Shown: positions 1 to 6,819 of the stretch, one piece after another
Position numbering within the stretch: the first letter of the stretch is position 1
Layout of the letters: every line of letters starts with the position of its first letter
Assembly (NCBI GenBank): GCA_004554385.1
Contig: SFMO01000133.1
Coordinates: 1 to 16,580, forward strand
Direction of reading: 5' to 3'
DNA length: 16,580 nucleotides
From: Ruminococcus flavefaciens
GTDB lineage: Bacteria; Bacillota; Clostridia; Oscillospirales; Ruminococcaceae
Position numbers and translations under genes: made by a program
The notes under the pieces: model-generated
Seen by the model: only the letters and a program-made list of their open reading frames with translations
Databases searched by the model: none
What the model was told of the DNA's origin: nothing

Positions 1-136
1 AAACAACCTGTTCCGATAATTAAAGGTAGGTCTGCTCCTCGTCCGGAATTTTCTCATCAGCGCAAGGTGTTTTGTCCCAAATATTCTATTTGATTTTTTA
101 TGCGGGGTAAATGCCAATATCGCTTAAGTTGTTGGC
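1..136. other. Unassigned left flank, no recognisable gene
   Basis: No open frame here matches a protein family I recognise. On the minus strand a 21-codon open stretch ends at a TAA at 20-22, and another frame ends at a TAA at 98-100; both are too short to identify. The AT-rich stretch has no promoter or ribosome site clearly aimed at cobC. The natural upstream neighbour of cobC (often another cobalamin gene) is not visible. The segment may come from another locus or from the end of a mobile element joined to cobC, but this is inference. Confidence 0.4.
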
Positions 137-139
137 ATT
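110..139. repeat. Inverted repeat AATGCCAA / TTGGCATT at the cobC boundary
   Basis: AATGCCAA at 110-117 is exactly complementary to TTGGCATT at 132-139, with a 14-base spacer holding the palindrome CTTAAG. The right arm overlaps the first possible cobC codons (137-139). It could be a small hairpin, an operator or the terminal repeat of an inserted element. No T-run follows, so it is not a standard terminator. Confidence 0.5.
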
Positions 140-694
140 GTACTCCTGATACGCCACGGTCTCACCGCAGGAAATCTTGAAAAGCGCTACATCGGCAGAA
201 CCGATGAGCCGCTGTGCAGTGAGGGTATCTCTCAGCTTAAAACACATGAGCCGATGGCCTGTGATATGCTGGTTTGCAGTCCCATGAAGCGCTGTTTACA
301 GACGGCTGAGATACTCTTTCCGCAGAACATCCCCTTCATCGCACATGACCTCCGTGAATGCGACTTCGGTGACTTCGAGGGTAAAAACTACAGAGAACTT
401 TCCGACAGCGCAGATTATCAGAAATGGATAGACAGCGGCGGAAGTCTGCCCTTCCCCAAAGGCGAATCTCCCGATGACTTCCGAAGGCGGTGTACCGAAG
501 CATTTGAAACTGTCATAAGAACATGCTCGGAAGCCCATATGGTCGCATTTGTCGTACACGGCGGAACTATAATGTCCATACTCGAAAAATACGCCCTTCC
601 GCATATGGATTATTTTTGTTATCAGTGCGAAAACGGACACGGTTACTCCTGTTTATGGAATGGAAAAAATCTTGAGATAAGGAATATACTATGA
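137..694 (+). CDS. cobC: CobC-like alpha-ribazole phosphatase (histidine phosphatase family), abnormal 5' end
   Basis: Histidine phosphatase expected to remove the phosphate from alpha-ribazole-5'-phosphate (or adenosylcobalamin-5'-phosphate) in nucleotide-loop assembly. The catalytic LIRHGLTAGN motif is encoded at 146-175, followed by RYIGRTDEPL, the SPMKRCLQTA block and the second histidine in VVHGGT (codon 557-559). The first in-frame ATG, at 254, would delete the catalytic RHG motif and cannot be the true start. The frame opens at 128 after a TAA at 125-127, but no ATG, GTG or TTG lies before the motif. ATT at 137 would give a family-like N terminus of five residues before RHG and is used here as the working start. 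No good ribosome site precedes it. The gene overlaps cbiB by ATGA. Either a rare start is used or the native start was replaced at a junction. Confidence 0.8.
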   Translation: MVLLIRHGLTAGNLEKRYIGRTDEPLCSEGISQLKTHEPMACDMLVCSPMKRCLQTAEILFPQNIPFIAHDLRECDFGDFEGKNYRELSDSADYQKWIDSGGSLPFPKGESPDDFRRRCTEAFETVIRTCSEAHMVAFVVHGGTIMSILEKYALPHMDYFCYQCENGHGYSCLWNGKNLEIRNIL

Positions 695-1656
695 AGCAAC
701 TTTTGCCTGCTCTGCCTTTAATACTGGGATTTCTGCTGGACTGTGCAGTCGGAGACCCATATAATATCCCCCACCCTGTAAAGCTCATTGGCAGACTTAT
801 CGGCGGACTTGAAAAGCTGGTCAGAAAGCATATGCGCGATCTTCGTACAGGAGGTATTCTCCTCGGACTGACGGTAATTGTACTGTCAACTGTCCTGCCT
901 CTTGTGCTTCTCGTGATCTGCTATCACATCAGCATTATACTCGGTATAGCTGCCGAGACAATAATGTGCTGCTATATGCTTGCGGCAAAATGCCTGTGCA
1001 GTGAGAGCATGAAGGTCTGCAAAGCCGCAGAGTCAGGCGATACGGAAGTCGCAAGAAAGGCTGTATCAATGATAGTCGGCCGTGATACCGCTGTTCTCGA
1101 CAAGGACGGCATCGTACGTGCGGCAGTTGAGACAGTTGCCGAAAATGCCTCCGACGGTGTGACAGCTCCGCTGTTCTATATGGGACTTGGCGGCGCTGTG
1201 GGAGCTTTTTTCTATAAATCTGTGAACACCATGGATTCAATGATAGGCTACAGGGATGAGAAATACGCCGACATCGGACGCTTTGCTGCAAAGCTTGACG
1301 ATGTTCTGAATTTTATTCCCTCACGCATGACAGCCCTGCTCATGGCAGCTTCTGCACCACTGGCGGGACTGGACGGAAGAAATGCTTTTCGGATCTGGAA
1401 ACGTGACAGGAAAAACCACGCAAGCCCAAACTCAGCACAGACCGAATCCGTCTGCGCAGGTGCATTGCACGTCAGGCTGGCAGGTGATGCATGGTACTTT
1501 GGAAAGCTCCACAAAAAGCCGTATATCGGCGACGATGACAGACCTGTAAAGCCTGAGGATATACGCCTTGCAAACAGGCTCATGTACCTTTCATCTGTGC
1601 TCATGCTGATAATATCGGCTGCCGCAAGATGCTTTATTTTGGGAGGACTTTTATGA
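691..1656 (+). CDS. cbiB: Adenosylcobinamide-phosphate synthase CbiB/CobD-type
   Basis: Integral membrane enzyme that joins the aminopropanol side arm, (R)-1-amino-2-propanol O-phosphate, to adenosylcobyric acid, giving adenosylcobinamide phosphate. The 321 residues match the usual family length. Visible signatures are GDPYNIPHPVKLIG at about residues 21-34, the hydrophobic segments at 3-18 and 54-90, VAENASDGVTAPLFY at 149-163, NTMDSMIGYRDEKY at 179-192, and a final hydrophobic helix. The ATG lies in an ATGA overlap with cobC and has TAAGGA seven bases upstream, so translation is probably coupled. Its substrate arm is supplied by the next gene, cobD. The confusing alternative name CobD applies to this enzyme in aerobic-pathway nomenclature. 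Confidence 0.95.
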   Translation: MKQLLPALPLILGFLLDCAVGDPYNIPHPVKLIGRLIGGLEKLVRKHMRDLRTGGILLGLTVIVLSTVLPLVLLVICYHISIILGIAAETIMCCYMLAAKCLCSESMKVCKAAESGDTEVARKAVSMIVGRDTAVLDKDGIVRAAVETVAENASDGVTAPLFYMGLGGAVGAFFYKSVNTMDSMIGYRDEKYADIGRFAAKLDDVLNFIPSRMTALLMAASAPLAGLDGRNAFRIWKRDRKNHASPNSAQTESVCAGALHVRLAGDAWYFGKLHKKPYIGDDDRPVKPEDIRLANRLMYLSSVLMLIISAAARCFILGGLL

Positions 1657-2687
1657 TACAACAACATGGCGGAAATATCGAGCAGCTCGGTGGGATAATG
1701 GATTTTTCGGCAAATATCAATCCTCTCGGTATCCCCGACGGAGTCAGAAGGACGGTCGCCGAATCTGTGGACAGCATTGAAAAATATCCCGATCCCTACT
1801 GCACTGAGCTCCGCATGAAGCTTGCAGGGCATGAACATATAAGCGCAGGCTGTATCGTCTGCGGAAACGGTGCAGATGACCTTATTTTCCGCATAGTACA
1901 CGCTTTCAGACCTGCAAGGGCACTTATCTGCGCACCGACCTTCAGTGAATACAGCCGCGCCCTTTCAGAGGTCGGCTGCGAGATCACGGAACATCTGCTC
2001 ACAGAAGAAAACGGCTTCGGGCTGACAGAGAATATTCTCCCGAAGCTCGACAGCTCTGTTGACATATGCTTCATCTGTACTCCGAACAATCCCACAGGCA
2101 GACTCACAGCTCCCGACCTGCTGAAAAAAATCGCTGAAAAATGCATGGAAAACGAGACGATACTTGTATGTGATGAGTGTTTCCTTGACTTTGTCAGCGG
2201 CGGTGAGAGCTTTAGCATACGCCGCTTTTTAAATGAAAACTGCATTATCCTCAAAGCCTTCACCAAGCTTTATGCCATGCCCGGGATAAGGCTCGGATAC
2301 GCCATTTGCGGCAGCTCCCGCCTCTCCGAAAGGATAAAGGAGAGCGGTCAGTTCTGGAGCGTTTCAGCCATTGCACAAAAAGCAGGTATAGCTGCCCTTG
2401 CCGAAAGGGAATATCTCGCAAAAACTGTAGAGTTAATCACACGGGAACGCAGCTTTCTTGCACGGGAGCTCTCATCGGCAGGTGCAAAGGTCTTTGAGGG
2501 AACTGCAAATTACCTGCTTTTTAAAAGCCGCAGCGGACTGGGTGAAGCGCTCCTTTCAGAAGGAATACTCATCCGTGACTGCCAGAGCTTTCACGGACTT
2601 TCCGACGGCTTTTTCCGCACAGCCGTCAGAACTCATAACGAAAATATCCGGCTTGTCAGCGCGGTAAGGAGGTGTTTGAATGGCTAA
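1653..2687 (+). CDS. cobD: Threonine-phosphate decarboxylase CobD (PLP, aminotransferase fold)
   Basis: PLP enzyme that decarboxylates L-threonine O-3-phosphate to (R)-1-amino-2-propanol O-2-phosphate, the arm used by CbiB. It belongs to the histidinol-phosphate aminotransferase-like fold type I group. From the chosen start it has 344 residues, with MDFSANINPLGIP near residues 16-28, CTPNNPTG at 142-149, DECFLDF at 174-180 and the PLP lysine in KAFTKLYAMPGIRLGY (K205). An ATG at 1629 exists, but ATG 1653 is preferred: GGGAGG at 1641-1646 sits six bases before it, it makes the operon's typical ATGA overlap with cbiB, and the protein then begins MIQQHGG like its relatives. Histidinol-phosphate aminotransferase is the main alternative, disfavoured by context. 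Confidence 0.92.
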   Translation: MIQQHGGNIEQLGGIMDFSANINPLGIPDGVRRTVAESVDSIEKYPDPYCTELRMKLAGHEHISAGCIVCGNGADDLIFRIVHAFRPARALICAPTFSEYSRALSEVGCEITEHLLTEENGFGLTENILPKLDSSVDICFICTPNNPTGRLTAPDLLKKIAEKCMENETILVCDECFLDFVSGGESFSIRRFLNENCIILKAFTKLYAMPGIRLGYAICGSSRLSERIKESGQFWSVSAIAQKAGIAALAEREYLAKTVELITRERSFLARELSSAGAKVFEGTANYLLFKSRSGLGEALLSEGILIRDCQSFHGLSDGFFRTAVRTHNENIRLVSAVRRCLNG

Positions 2688-4149
2688 GAACATAATGCTT
2701 CAGGGCACTATGTCAAACGTGGGCAAAAGCTTTCTGACTGCTGCTCTATGCAGGATATTCCGTCAGGACGGATACTCCGCAGCCCCTTTCAAGTCTCAGA
2801 ATATGGCGCTGAATTCATTCATAACCGTTGACGGTGCAGAAATAGGCAGGGCTCAGGCTCTTCAGGCAGAAGCCGCAGGAATAGAGCCCTCGGCACTTAT
2901 GAACCCGATTCTGCTGAAGCCGACTACGGACGTTGGCTCTCAGGTCATAGTCAACGGAAAAGTCCGCGGAAATATGCGCGCTGCCGATTACTTCCGCCAT
3001 AAAAAGGAACTTATCCCCGACATTCTTACAGCGTATGAACAGCTCGCCGCTCAGTACGACATAATAGTCATAGAGGGAGCAGGAAGTCCCGTAGAGCTAA
3101 ATCTCAAGGCTGATGACATAGTCAATATGGGACTTGCAGAGATGGTGAAGTCCCCTGTCATGCTCGTCGGGGACATAGACAGAGGAGGTATTTTTGCGCA
3201 GCTCATCGGCACTCTCGAGCTTCTTGAACCTCACGAAGCCGAAATGGTAAAGGCTCTGGCGGTAAACAAGTTCCGCGGCGATAAATCGCTGTTTCAGGAT
3301 GGCATCAACATACTTGAAGAGCGCTCGGGGAAAAAGGTAGCAGGCGTTGTTTCCTATGTAAGCTGTGACATCGAGGACGAGGACAGCCTCTCAGAAAAGC
3401 TGGATTCAAAGGCTGCCGACGGTATAATCGACATCGCTGTGATACGTCTTCCGAAAATATCAAACTTCACCGACTTCGACGTTTTCTCACAATATGACGG
3501 AGTTTCAGTGAGATACGTCTCAAGAGCAAGCCGGCTTGGCAGCCCTGACCTGATAATAATCCCGGGAACTAAAAGCACAATTGCCGATATGAATTGGCTT
3601 CGGGAGGTCGGGCTTGACACCGAGATCAAAAATCGTCTGCGCGAAGGTATCCCTGTTTTCGGCATCTGCGGCGGCTATCAGATCATGGGAAAGACCATTT
3701 CCGATCCGGTTGGCAGTGAATGTTCAGGAAGTATCGGGGGGCTCGGACTTCTCGACTGCGTCACTGTTTTCAGCAGCAAAAAATCACAGTCTCAGACAAA
3801 AGGGCGATTCTTTGACGCCGACGGCTTCTTTTCCTGTCTCGCAGGCGCTGAGTTCTGCGGATATGAGGTCCACATGGGCAGGACAAAGTGCTTCGGCAAT
3901 GCCCTTACATCATGCGGCGGAAGCTTCTGCGGAAATGCCGCAGGCTGCTACGTACACGGCATCTTTGACAGCTCTGATGTGGCGGGAAGGCTTGTCCGCA
4001 GACTTTTTCAGACAAAAGGACTGGAGTACCGCGGTCAGTCGGTGGACAGACGCATATACAGAGAGCAGCAGCTTGATCTGCTGGCAGACAGTGTAAGAAA
4101 AGATCTGGACATGGATCTTGTTTACCGTATTATGGAGGAGGGCTTATGA
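2680..4149 (+). CDS. cobQ: Cobyric acid synthase CobQ/CbiP (glutamine amidotransferase)
   Basis: ATP-dependent amidase that converts adenosylcobyrinic acid a,c-diamide to adenosylcobyric acid using four glutamine-derived ammonias. The 489 residues are full length. The N-terminal dethiobiotin-synthetase-like domain has the P-loop GTMSNVGKS (9-17), FKSQNMALNS and VIEGAGSPVELNL. The C-terminal class I glutaminase has the nucleophile C330 in GICGGYQIMG and the histidine H426 in VHGIFDS. ATG 2680 overlaps the end of cobD (ATGGCTAA) and has a good GGAGG at about 2668-2672. Its product is the substrate of CbiB, so arm attachment and amidation are encoded side by side. Confidence 0.96.
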   Translation: MAKNIMLQGTMSNVGKSFLTAALCRIFRQDGYSAAPFKSQNMALNSFITVDGAEIGRAQALQAEAAGIEPSALMNPILLKPTTDVGSQVIVNGKVRGNMRAADYFRHKKELIPDILTAYEQLAAQYDIIVIEGAGSPVELNLKADDIVNMGLAEMVKSPVMLVGDIDRGGIFAQLIGTLELLEPHEAEMVKALAVNKFRGDKSLFQDGINILEERSGKKVAGVVSYVSCDIEDEDSLSEKLDSKAADGIIDIAVIRLPKISNFTDFDVFSQYDGVSVRYVSRASRLGSPDLIIIPGTKSTIADMNWLREVGLDTEIKNRLREGIPVFGICGGYQIMGKTISDPVGSECSGSIGGLGLLDCVTVFSSKKSQSQTKGRFFDADGFFSCLAGAEFCGYEVHMGRTKCFGNALTSCGGSFCGNAAGCYVHGIFDSSDVAGRLVRRLFQTKGLEYRGQSVDRRIYREQQLDLLADSVRKDLDMDLVYRIMEEGL

Positions 4150-4787
4150 ATTTAGAATACGTGCTGCCGTCCGACATCGAAAGACGCAGCTTTGAGATAA
4201 TTGAAAGCGAGCTTGAAGCTCCTGTTCCCGAAAAGATAAGACCAATAGTCATACGTGCCATTCATACCACTGCCGACTTTGACTATGCCAAAAATCTGTA
4301 CTTCTCGGAAAGCGCCGTGGATACAGCTCTTGAGGTACTTGAAAAAGGCGCTGTCATCGTCACCGATACCAATATGGCAAGAGCAGGTATAAACAAAGCC
4401 GCACTTGCCCGTCACAGCTGCGAATGCATGTGCTTCATGGCTGATGAGGACGTGGCAGAGACTGCAAAACGTGACGGAACAACAAGAGCAGCAGCTTCTG
4501 TTGACAAGGCTGCAAAGCTGGACAGACCTGTTATTTACGCTGTTGGAAATGCCCCAACGGCACTGGTGAGGCTCTGTGAGCATATGGAAGCAGGTACATT
4601 CACGCCGAAGCTCATAATCGGTGCACCTGTGGGATTCGTCAATGTGGTGCAGTCAAAGGAAATGCTCATTGCCTCGGGAGTGCCTTGCATAACCGCAAGA
4701 GGCAGAAAAGGCGGCAGTAATGTTGCAGCTGCCATATGCAATGCTCTGCTTTATATGCTTGACAACAAAAAAGGTTTCAAAAAGTGA
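4146..4787 (+). CDS. cbiC: Precorrin-8X / cobalt-precorrin-8 methylmutase CbiC
   Basis: Corrin-ring enzyme that moves a methyl group from C-11 to C-12, turning (cobalt-)precorrin-8 into hydrogenobyrinic or cobyrinic acid. The 213 residues match the family. The likely catalytic histidine is H40 in IRAIHTTADFDYA; other family blocks are GAVIVTDTNMARAGINK, VIYAVGNAPTAL, IIGAPVGFVNVVQSKE and RGRKGGSNVAAAICNALL. It starts by ATGA overlap with cobQ, preceded by GGAGGAGG. It is the last intact gene of the operon; further ring enzymes would be expected nearby but are not in this window. The next element downstream is a separate promoter and cobalamin riboswitch. Confidence 0.95.
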   Translation: MNLEYVLPSDIERRSFEIIESELEAPVPEKIRPIVIRAIHTTADFDYAKNLYFSESAVDTALEVLEKGAVIVTDTNMARAGINKAALARHSCECMCFMADEDVAETAKRDGTTRAAASVDKAAKLDRPVIYAVGNAPTALVRLCEHMEAGTFTPKLIIGAPVGFVNVVQSKEMLIASGVPCITARGRKGGSNVAAAICNALLYMLDNKKGFKK

Positions 4788-4825
4788 AGGCTGATTGTCG
4801 CAAACGTATAAAATACGGGATTTAC

Positions 4826-4854
4826 TTGAATTTTAGAATATGTTCTGCTATAAT
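4826..4854 (+). promoter_or_regulatory. Sigma-A-type promoter of the cobalamin riboswitch
   Basis: TTGAAT (4826-4831) and TATAAT (4849-4854) are separated by 17 bases, and a TG at 4846-4847 makes an extended -10. Transcription would begin near 4861, about 30 bases before the first riboswitch helix. It lies 38 bases after cbiC stops, so the riboswitch starts a transcript distinct from the cob operon. Confidence 0.8.
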
Positions 4855-4890
4855 ATGTAATGTTGTAAAAAACCAAATTTAATAAGCAGA

Positions 4891-5055
4891 CGGTGCTGCC
4901 TTTTTCAGCTTGCTGGATACAGGCAGTTAAAAGGGAAACAGGTCCGAATCCTGTACGAACCCGTCACTGTATTTGCAAAGCGTTATACTACTCGCAGGAT
5001 CATCCATGCGAAGTCACTGAGCGATCGGGAAGGCTGTATAATGCGCTGATGCATA
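4891..5055 (+). promoter_or_regulatory. Cobalamin (AdoCbl) riboswitch, 3'-truncated and without a downstream gene
   Basis: The conserved core is clear: GTTAAAAGGGAA (4925-4936), a hairpin AACAGGTCCGAATCCTGT, CCCGTCACTGTA (4960-4971), GTCACTG (5013-5019), CGGGAAGG (5026-5033) and GATGCATA (5048-5055). In the family, GATGCATA is followed by an AGCCAGGAGACCTGCC-like strand that closes P1/P2 with the AGGCAG segment (4921-4926). That strand, the expression platform and any plus-strand gene are absent. From about 5056 the sequence is flavodoxin coding DNA of the opposite strand. The switch would normally repress cobalamin synthesis or uptake genes when B12 is present; here it looks orphaned. Confidence 0.9.
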
Positions 5056-5492
5056 TCCTTTGCAGATGGATTTACCTTGCCCTCAATGATCTCGGCACCC
5101 GGGGCACTTGAGCTGAGATTCTGAATAGCCTTGCCAAAGCCGCTGCCGCCTGATGTAGCGAAAAGGATTATCTTCTTTCCCGAAAAATCATAACTCTCAA
5201 GGAATGAGTTGATTATAGTCGGTGCGATATACCACCATACAGGAAAACCGATATATACTGTGTCGTATGTCGCAATATCCGCATTCTTATCAGCAAGCTC
5301 GGGGCGCGAGCTGTGATCGCTCATCTCAACGCTGCTGCGTGACTGCTTATTCTGCCAGTCAAGGTCAGCACTTGTGTACGGTACAGCAGGACGTATCTCG
5401 TAAAGGTCGGCTGATGCAGCTGATGCAAGCTTCTTTGCAAGCTCTGCGGTGTTGCCGCTTGCTGAAAAATATGCCACTAATTTCTTACTCAT
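4983..5492 (-). CDS. Flavodoxin (Flavodoxin_4 type) with a replaced C terminus
   Basis: Small FMN electron carrier or quinone reductase-like protein. The N terminus KKLVAYFSASGNTAELAKKLA carries the FMN-phosphate loop SASGNT (about 10-15). YDTVYIGFPVWWYIAPTIINSFLE and KKIILFATSGGSGFGKA are typical of clostridial flavodoxins. ATG 5490-5492 has a GGAGGT about ten bases upstream. Family-like sequence continues to about D146 (GKVNPSAKD). The last 23 residues are simply the antisense reading of the cobalamin riboswitch, so the native final helix is missing. It is the last gene of the tetR operon, so loss of its end need not affect the genes before it. Function of the chimeric product is uncertain. 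Confidence 0.85.
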   Translation of the reverse strand: MSKKLVAYFSASGNTAELAKKLASAASADLYEIRPAVPYTSADLDWQNKQSRSSVEMSDHSSRPELADKNADIATYDTVYIGFPVWWYIAPTIINSFLESYDFSGKKIILFATSGGSGFGKAIQNLSSSAPGAEIIEGKVNPSAKDMHQRIIQPSRSLSDFAWMILRVV

Positions 5493-5507
5493 AACAATTA
5501 CCTCCGT

Positions 5508-6041
5508 TTAAAGTGATCTTCCTAATTTATATGCTTTTTCAGGATATGCTCCCGAGCCTGTCATTGACGGACTTCCGCAGCCATAGCCAAGGATCATGCC
5601 CATATCCTCAAAATTGATGTAGCGCACCAGAGTTCTGTAATGCGCTTCAAGAGCCTCAAATGTCCAGTCATCGGAATTCCATGCCACCGTCAGAAGCGCC
5701 GACTTCAGATGTCTGCGGTTGAGACTGCTGTTGTAGGCGCAGAAGCGGTCAACTACGATCTTCAGCTGTGCAGACATGCCATAGTAGTAAAGAGGCGTTG
5801 CAAACACAACCATATCGCATCCGAGAAGCTTCTGACGGATAAGCTCATTGTCGTCCCTCTGAACACAGTCGCCCTCATAGCCGCAGGCAACACAGCCTGT
5901 GCACGGAGCGATATTCAGCTTACAGACATCTATTACACAAACACTGTGGCCTTTTTCCTCTGCGCCCTTTCTGAAGCTCTGTACAAGCATGCTTGTAGAG
6001 CCATTTATGTTAGGGCTGCCCATAAGAACAACTATCTTCAT
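5508..6041 (-). CDS. NADPH-dependent FMN reductase / iron-sulfur flavoprotein family
   Basis: Flavodoxin-fold reductase of 177 residues. GSPNINGST (8-16) is the FMN-phosphate loop, and VVFATPLYYYGMSAQLKIVVDR is the usual active-site block. Cysteines at 47, 50, 53 and 59 (C-x2-C-x2-C-x5-C) match the compact cluster motif of iron-sulfur flavoproteins, so a [4Fe-4S] cluster is possible. ATG has GGAGAGAG upstream, and the gap to the preceding CMD/cupin gene is ten bases. Probably moves electrons from NAD(P)H or ferredoxin to a quinone, flavin or electrophile. The physiological acceptor cannot be read from sequence. Confidence 0.85.
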   Translation of the reverse strand: MKIVVLMGSPNINGSTSMLVQSFRKGAEEKGHSVCVIDVCKLNIAPCTGCVACGYEGDCVQRDDNELIRQKLLGCDMVVFATPLYYYGMSAQLKIVVDRFCAYNSSLNRRHLKSALLTVAWNSDDWTFEALEAHYRTLVRYINFEDMGMILGYGCGSPSMTGSGAYPEKAYKLGRSL

Positions 6042-6051
6042 TTGCTCTCTC

Positions 6052-6807
6052 CTATTTCAGCTTGCCGTAATCAGCGTCTGATACAGCCTCGCACCATTCT
6101 GTGCTGCCCTCCTCACCCGGTATCTCAATTGCCAGATGTGAGAACCAGCTGTCGGGAGCTGCACCATGCCAGTGCTTTACCTCGGCAGGTATATTGATAA
6201 CGCTTCCCGGAGTCATCTCAACAGCCTCTCTGCCCCATTCCTGATAATAACCTCTGCCGCCGACGCATATGAGCATCTGACCGCCGCTTCTCTTTGCATG
6301 GTGTATATGCCAGTTATTACGGCAGGCAGGCTCGAATGTCACATTGTATATCGGTATCTGTTCAGTTGAAACGGGAGCAAGATAGCTCTGTCCCACAAAG
6401 AACTGACCATACGGATTTGCCTCGCCTACAGGGAAGAATATGGTGTTCTGGTATCTGTCTCTGTCTGTTGACTCCGAGACCTTATCATTCCAGACCTCCT
6501 TTGCAAGTCTGAATACTGCCCAGCCCTTCGGCCAGCCCACATACATTGCAGCATGAGTTATTATTGCTGCTATCTCTTCCTTTGAAACACCGTGCGCCTT
6601 GGCATTCTGAAGGTGATACACGAGAGAGCTGTCTGTGATACCTGATGCCATAAGTGATACCACCGTAATGATACATCTTGTCTTTACGTCTATTGCATTA
6701 TCATTCCACACTTCTCCGAAGAGCACATCATCATTGAGATGTGCAAACATGGGAGCAAATTCTCCGAGCTGTTCCCTGCCTGCTGTCTGTACTATTTTTT
6801 CACTCAT
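6052..6807 (-). CDS. Carboxymuconolactone decarboxylase-like / cupin fusion protein
   Basis: Two-domain protein of 251 residues. Residues 10-110 are a CMD/AhpD-like helical domain (VKTRCIITVVSLMASG, ITHAAMYVGWPKGW). It lacks the CxxC redox pair of AhpD, so peroxidase activity of that type is unlikely. Residues 155-230 form a cupin with candidate metal ligands H167, H169, Q177 (usual Glu) and H214, in NWHIHHAKRSGGQ and VKHWHG. The start has AAGGAGG upstream, and the gene follows the aldo/keto reductase by 12 bases. CMD-cupin fusions commonly sit with aldo/keto reductases and flavodoxins under TetR or LysR control. A role in handling reactive carbonyls, quinones or lactones is plausible but unproven. 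Confidence 0.85.
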   Translation of the reverse strand: MSEKIVQTAGREQLGEFAPMFAHLNDDVLFGEVWNDNAIDVKTRCIITVVSLMASGITDSSLVYHLQNAKAHGVSKEEIAAIITHAAMYVGWPKGWAVFRLAKEVWNDKVSESTDRDRYQNTIFFPVGEANPYGQFFVGQSYLAPVSTEQIPIYNVTFEPACRNNWHIHHAKRSGGQMLICVGGRGYYQEWGREAVEMTPGSVINIPAEVKHWHGAAPDSWFSHLAIEIPGEEGSTEWCEAVSDADYGKLK

Positions 6808-6819
6808 GTCATATCCTCC

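Noticed and set aside
20..88. Short minus-strand open stretch of 21 codons ending at 20-22, possible gene end
   Set aside because: Too short and bounded by a stop at 86-88; no recognisable family and no ribosome site.
4805..4817. CGTAT-AAA-ATACG dyad after cbiC as a terminator
   Set aside because: Five weak base pairs with no T-run; unlikely to stop transcription.
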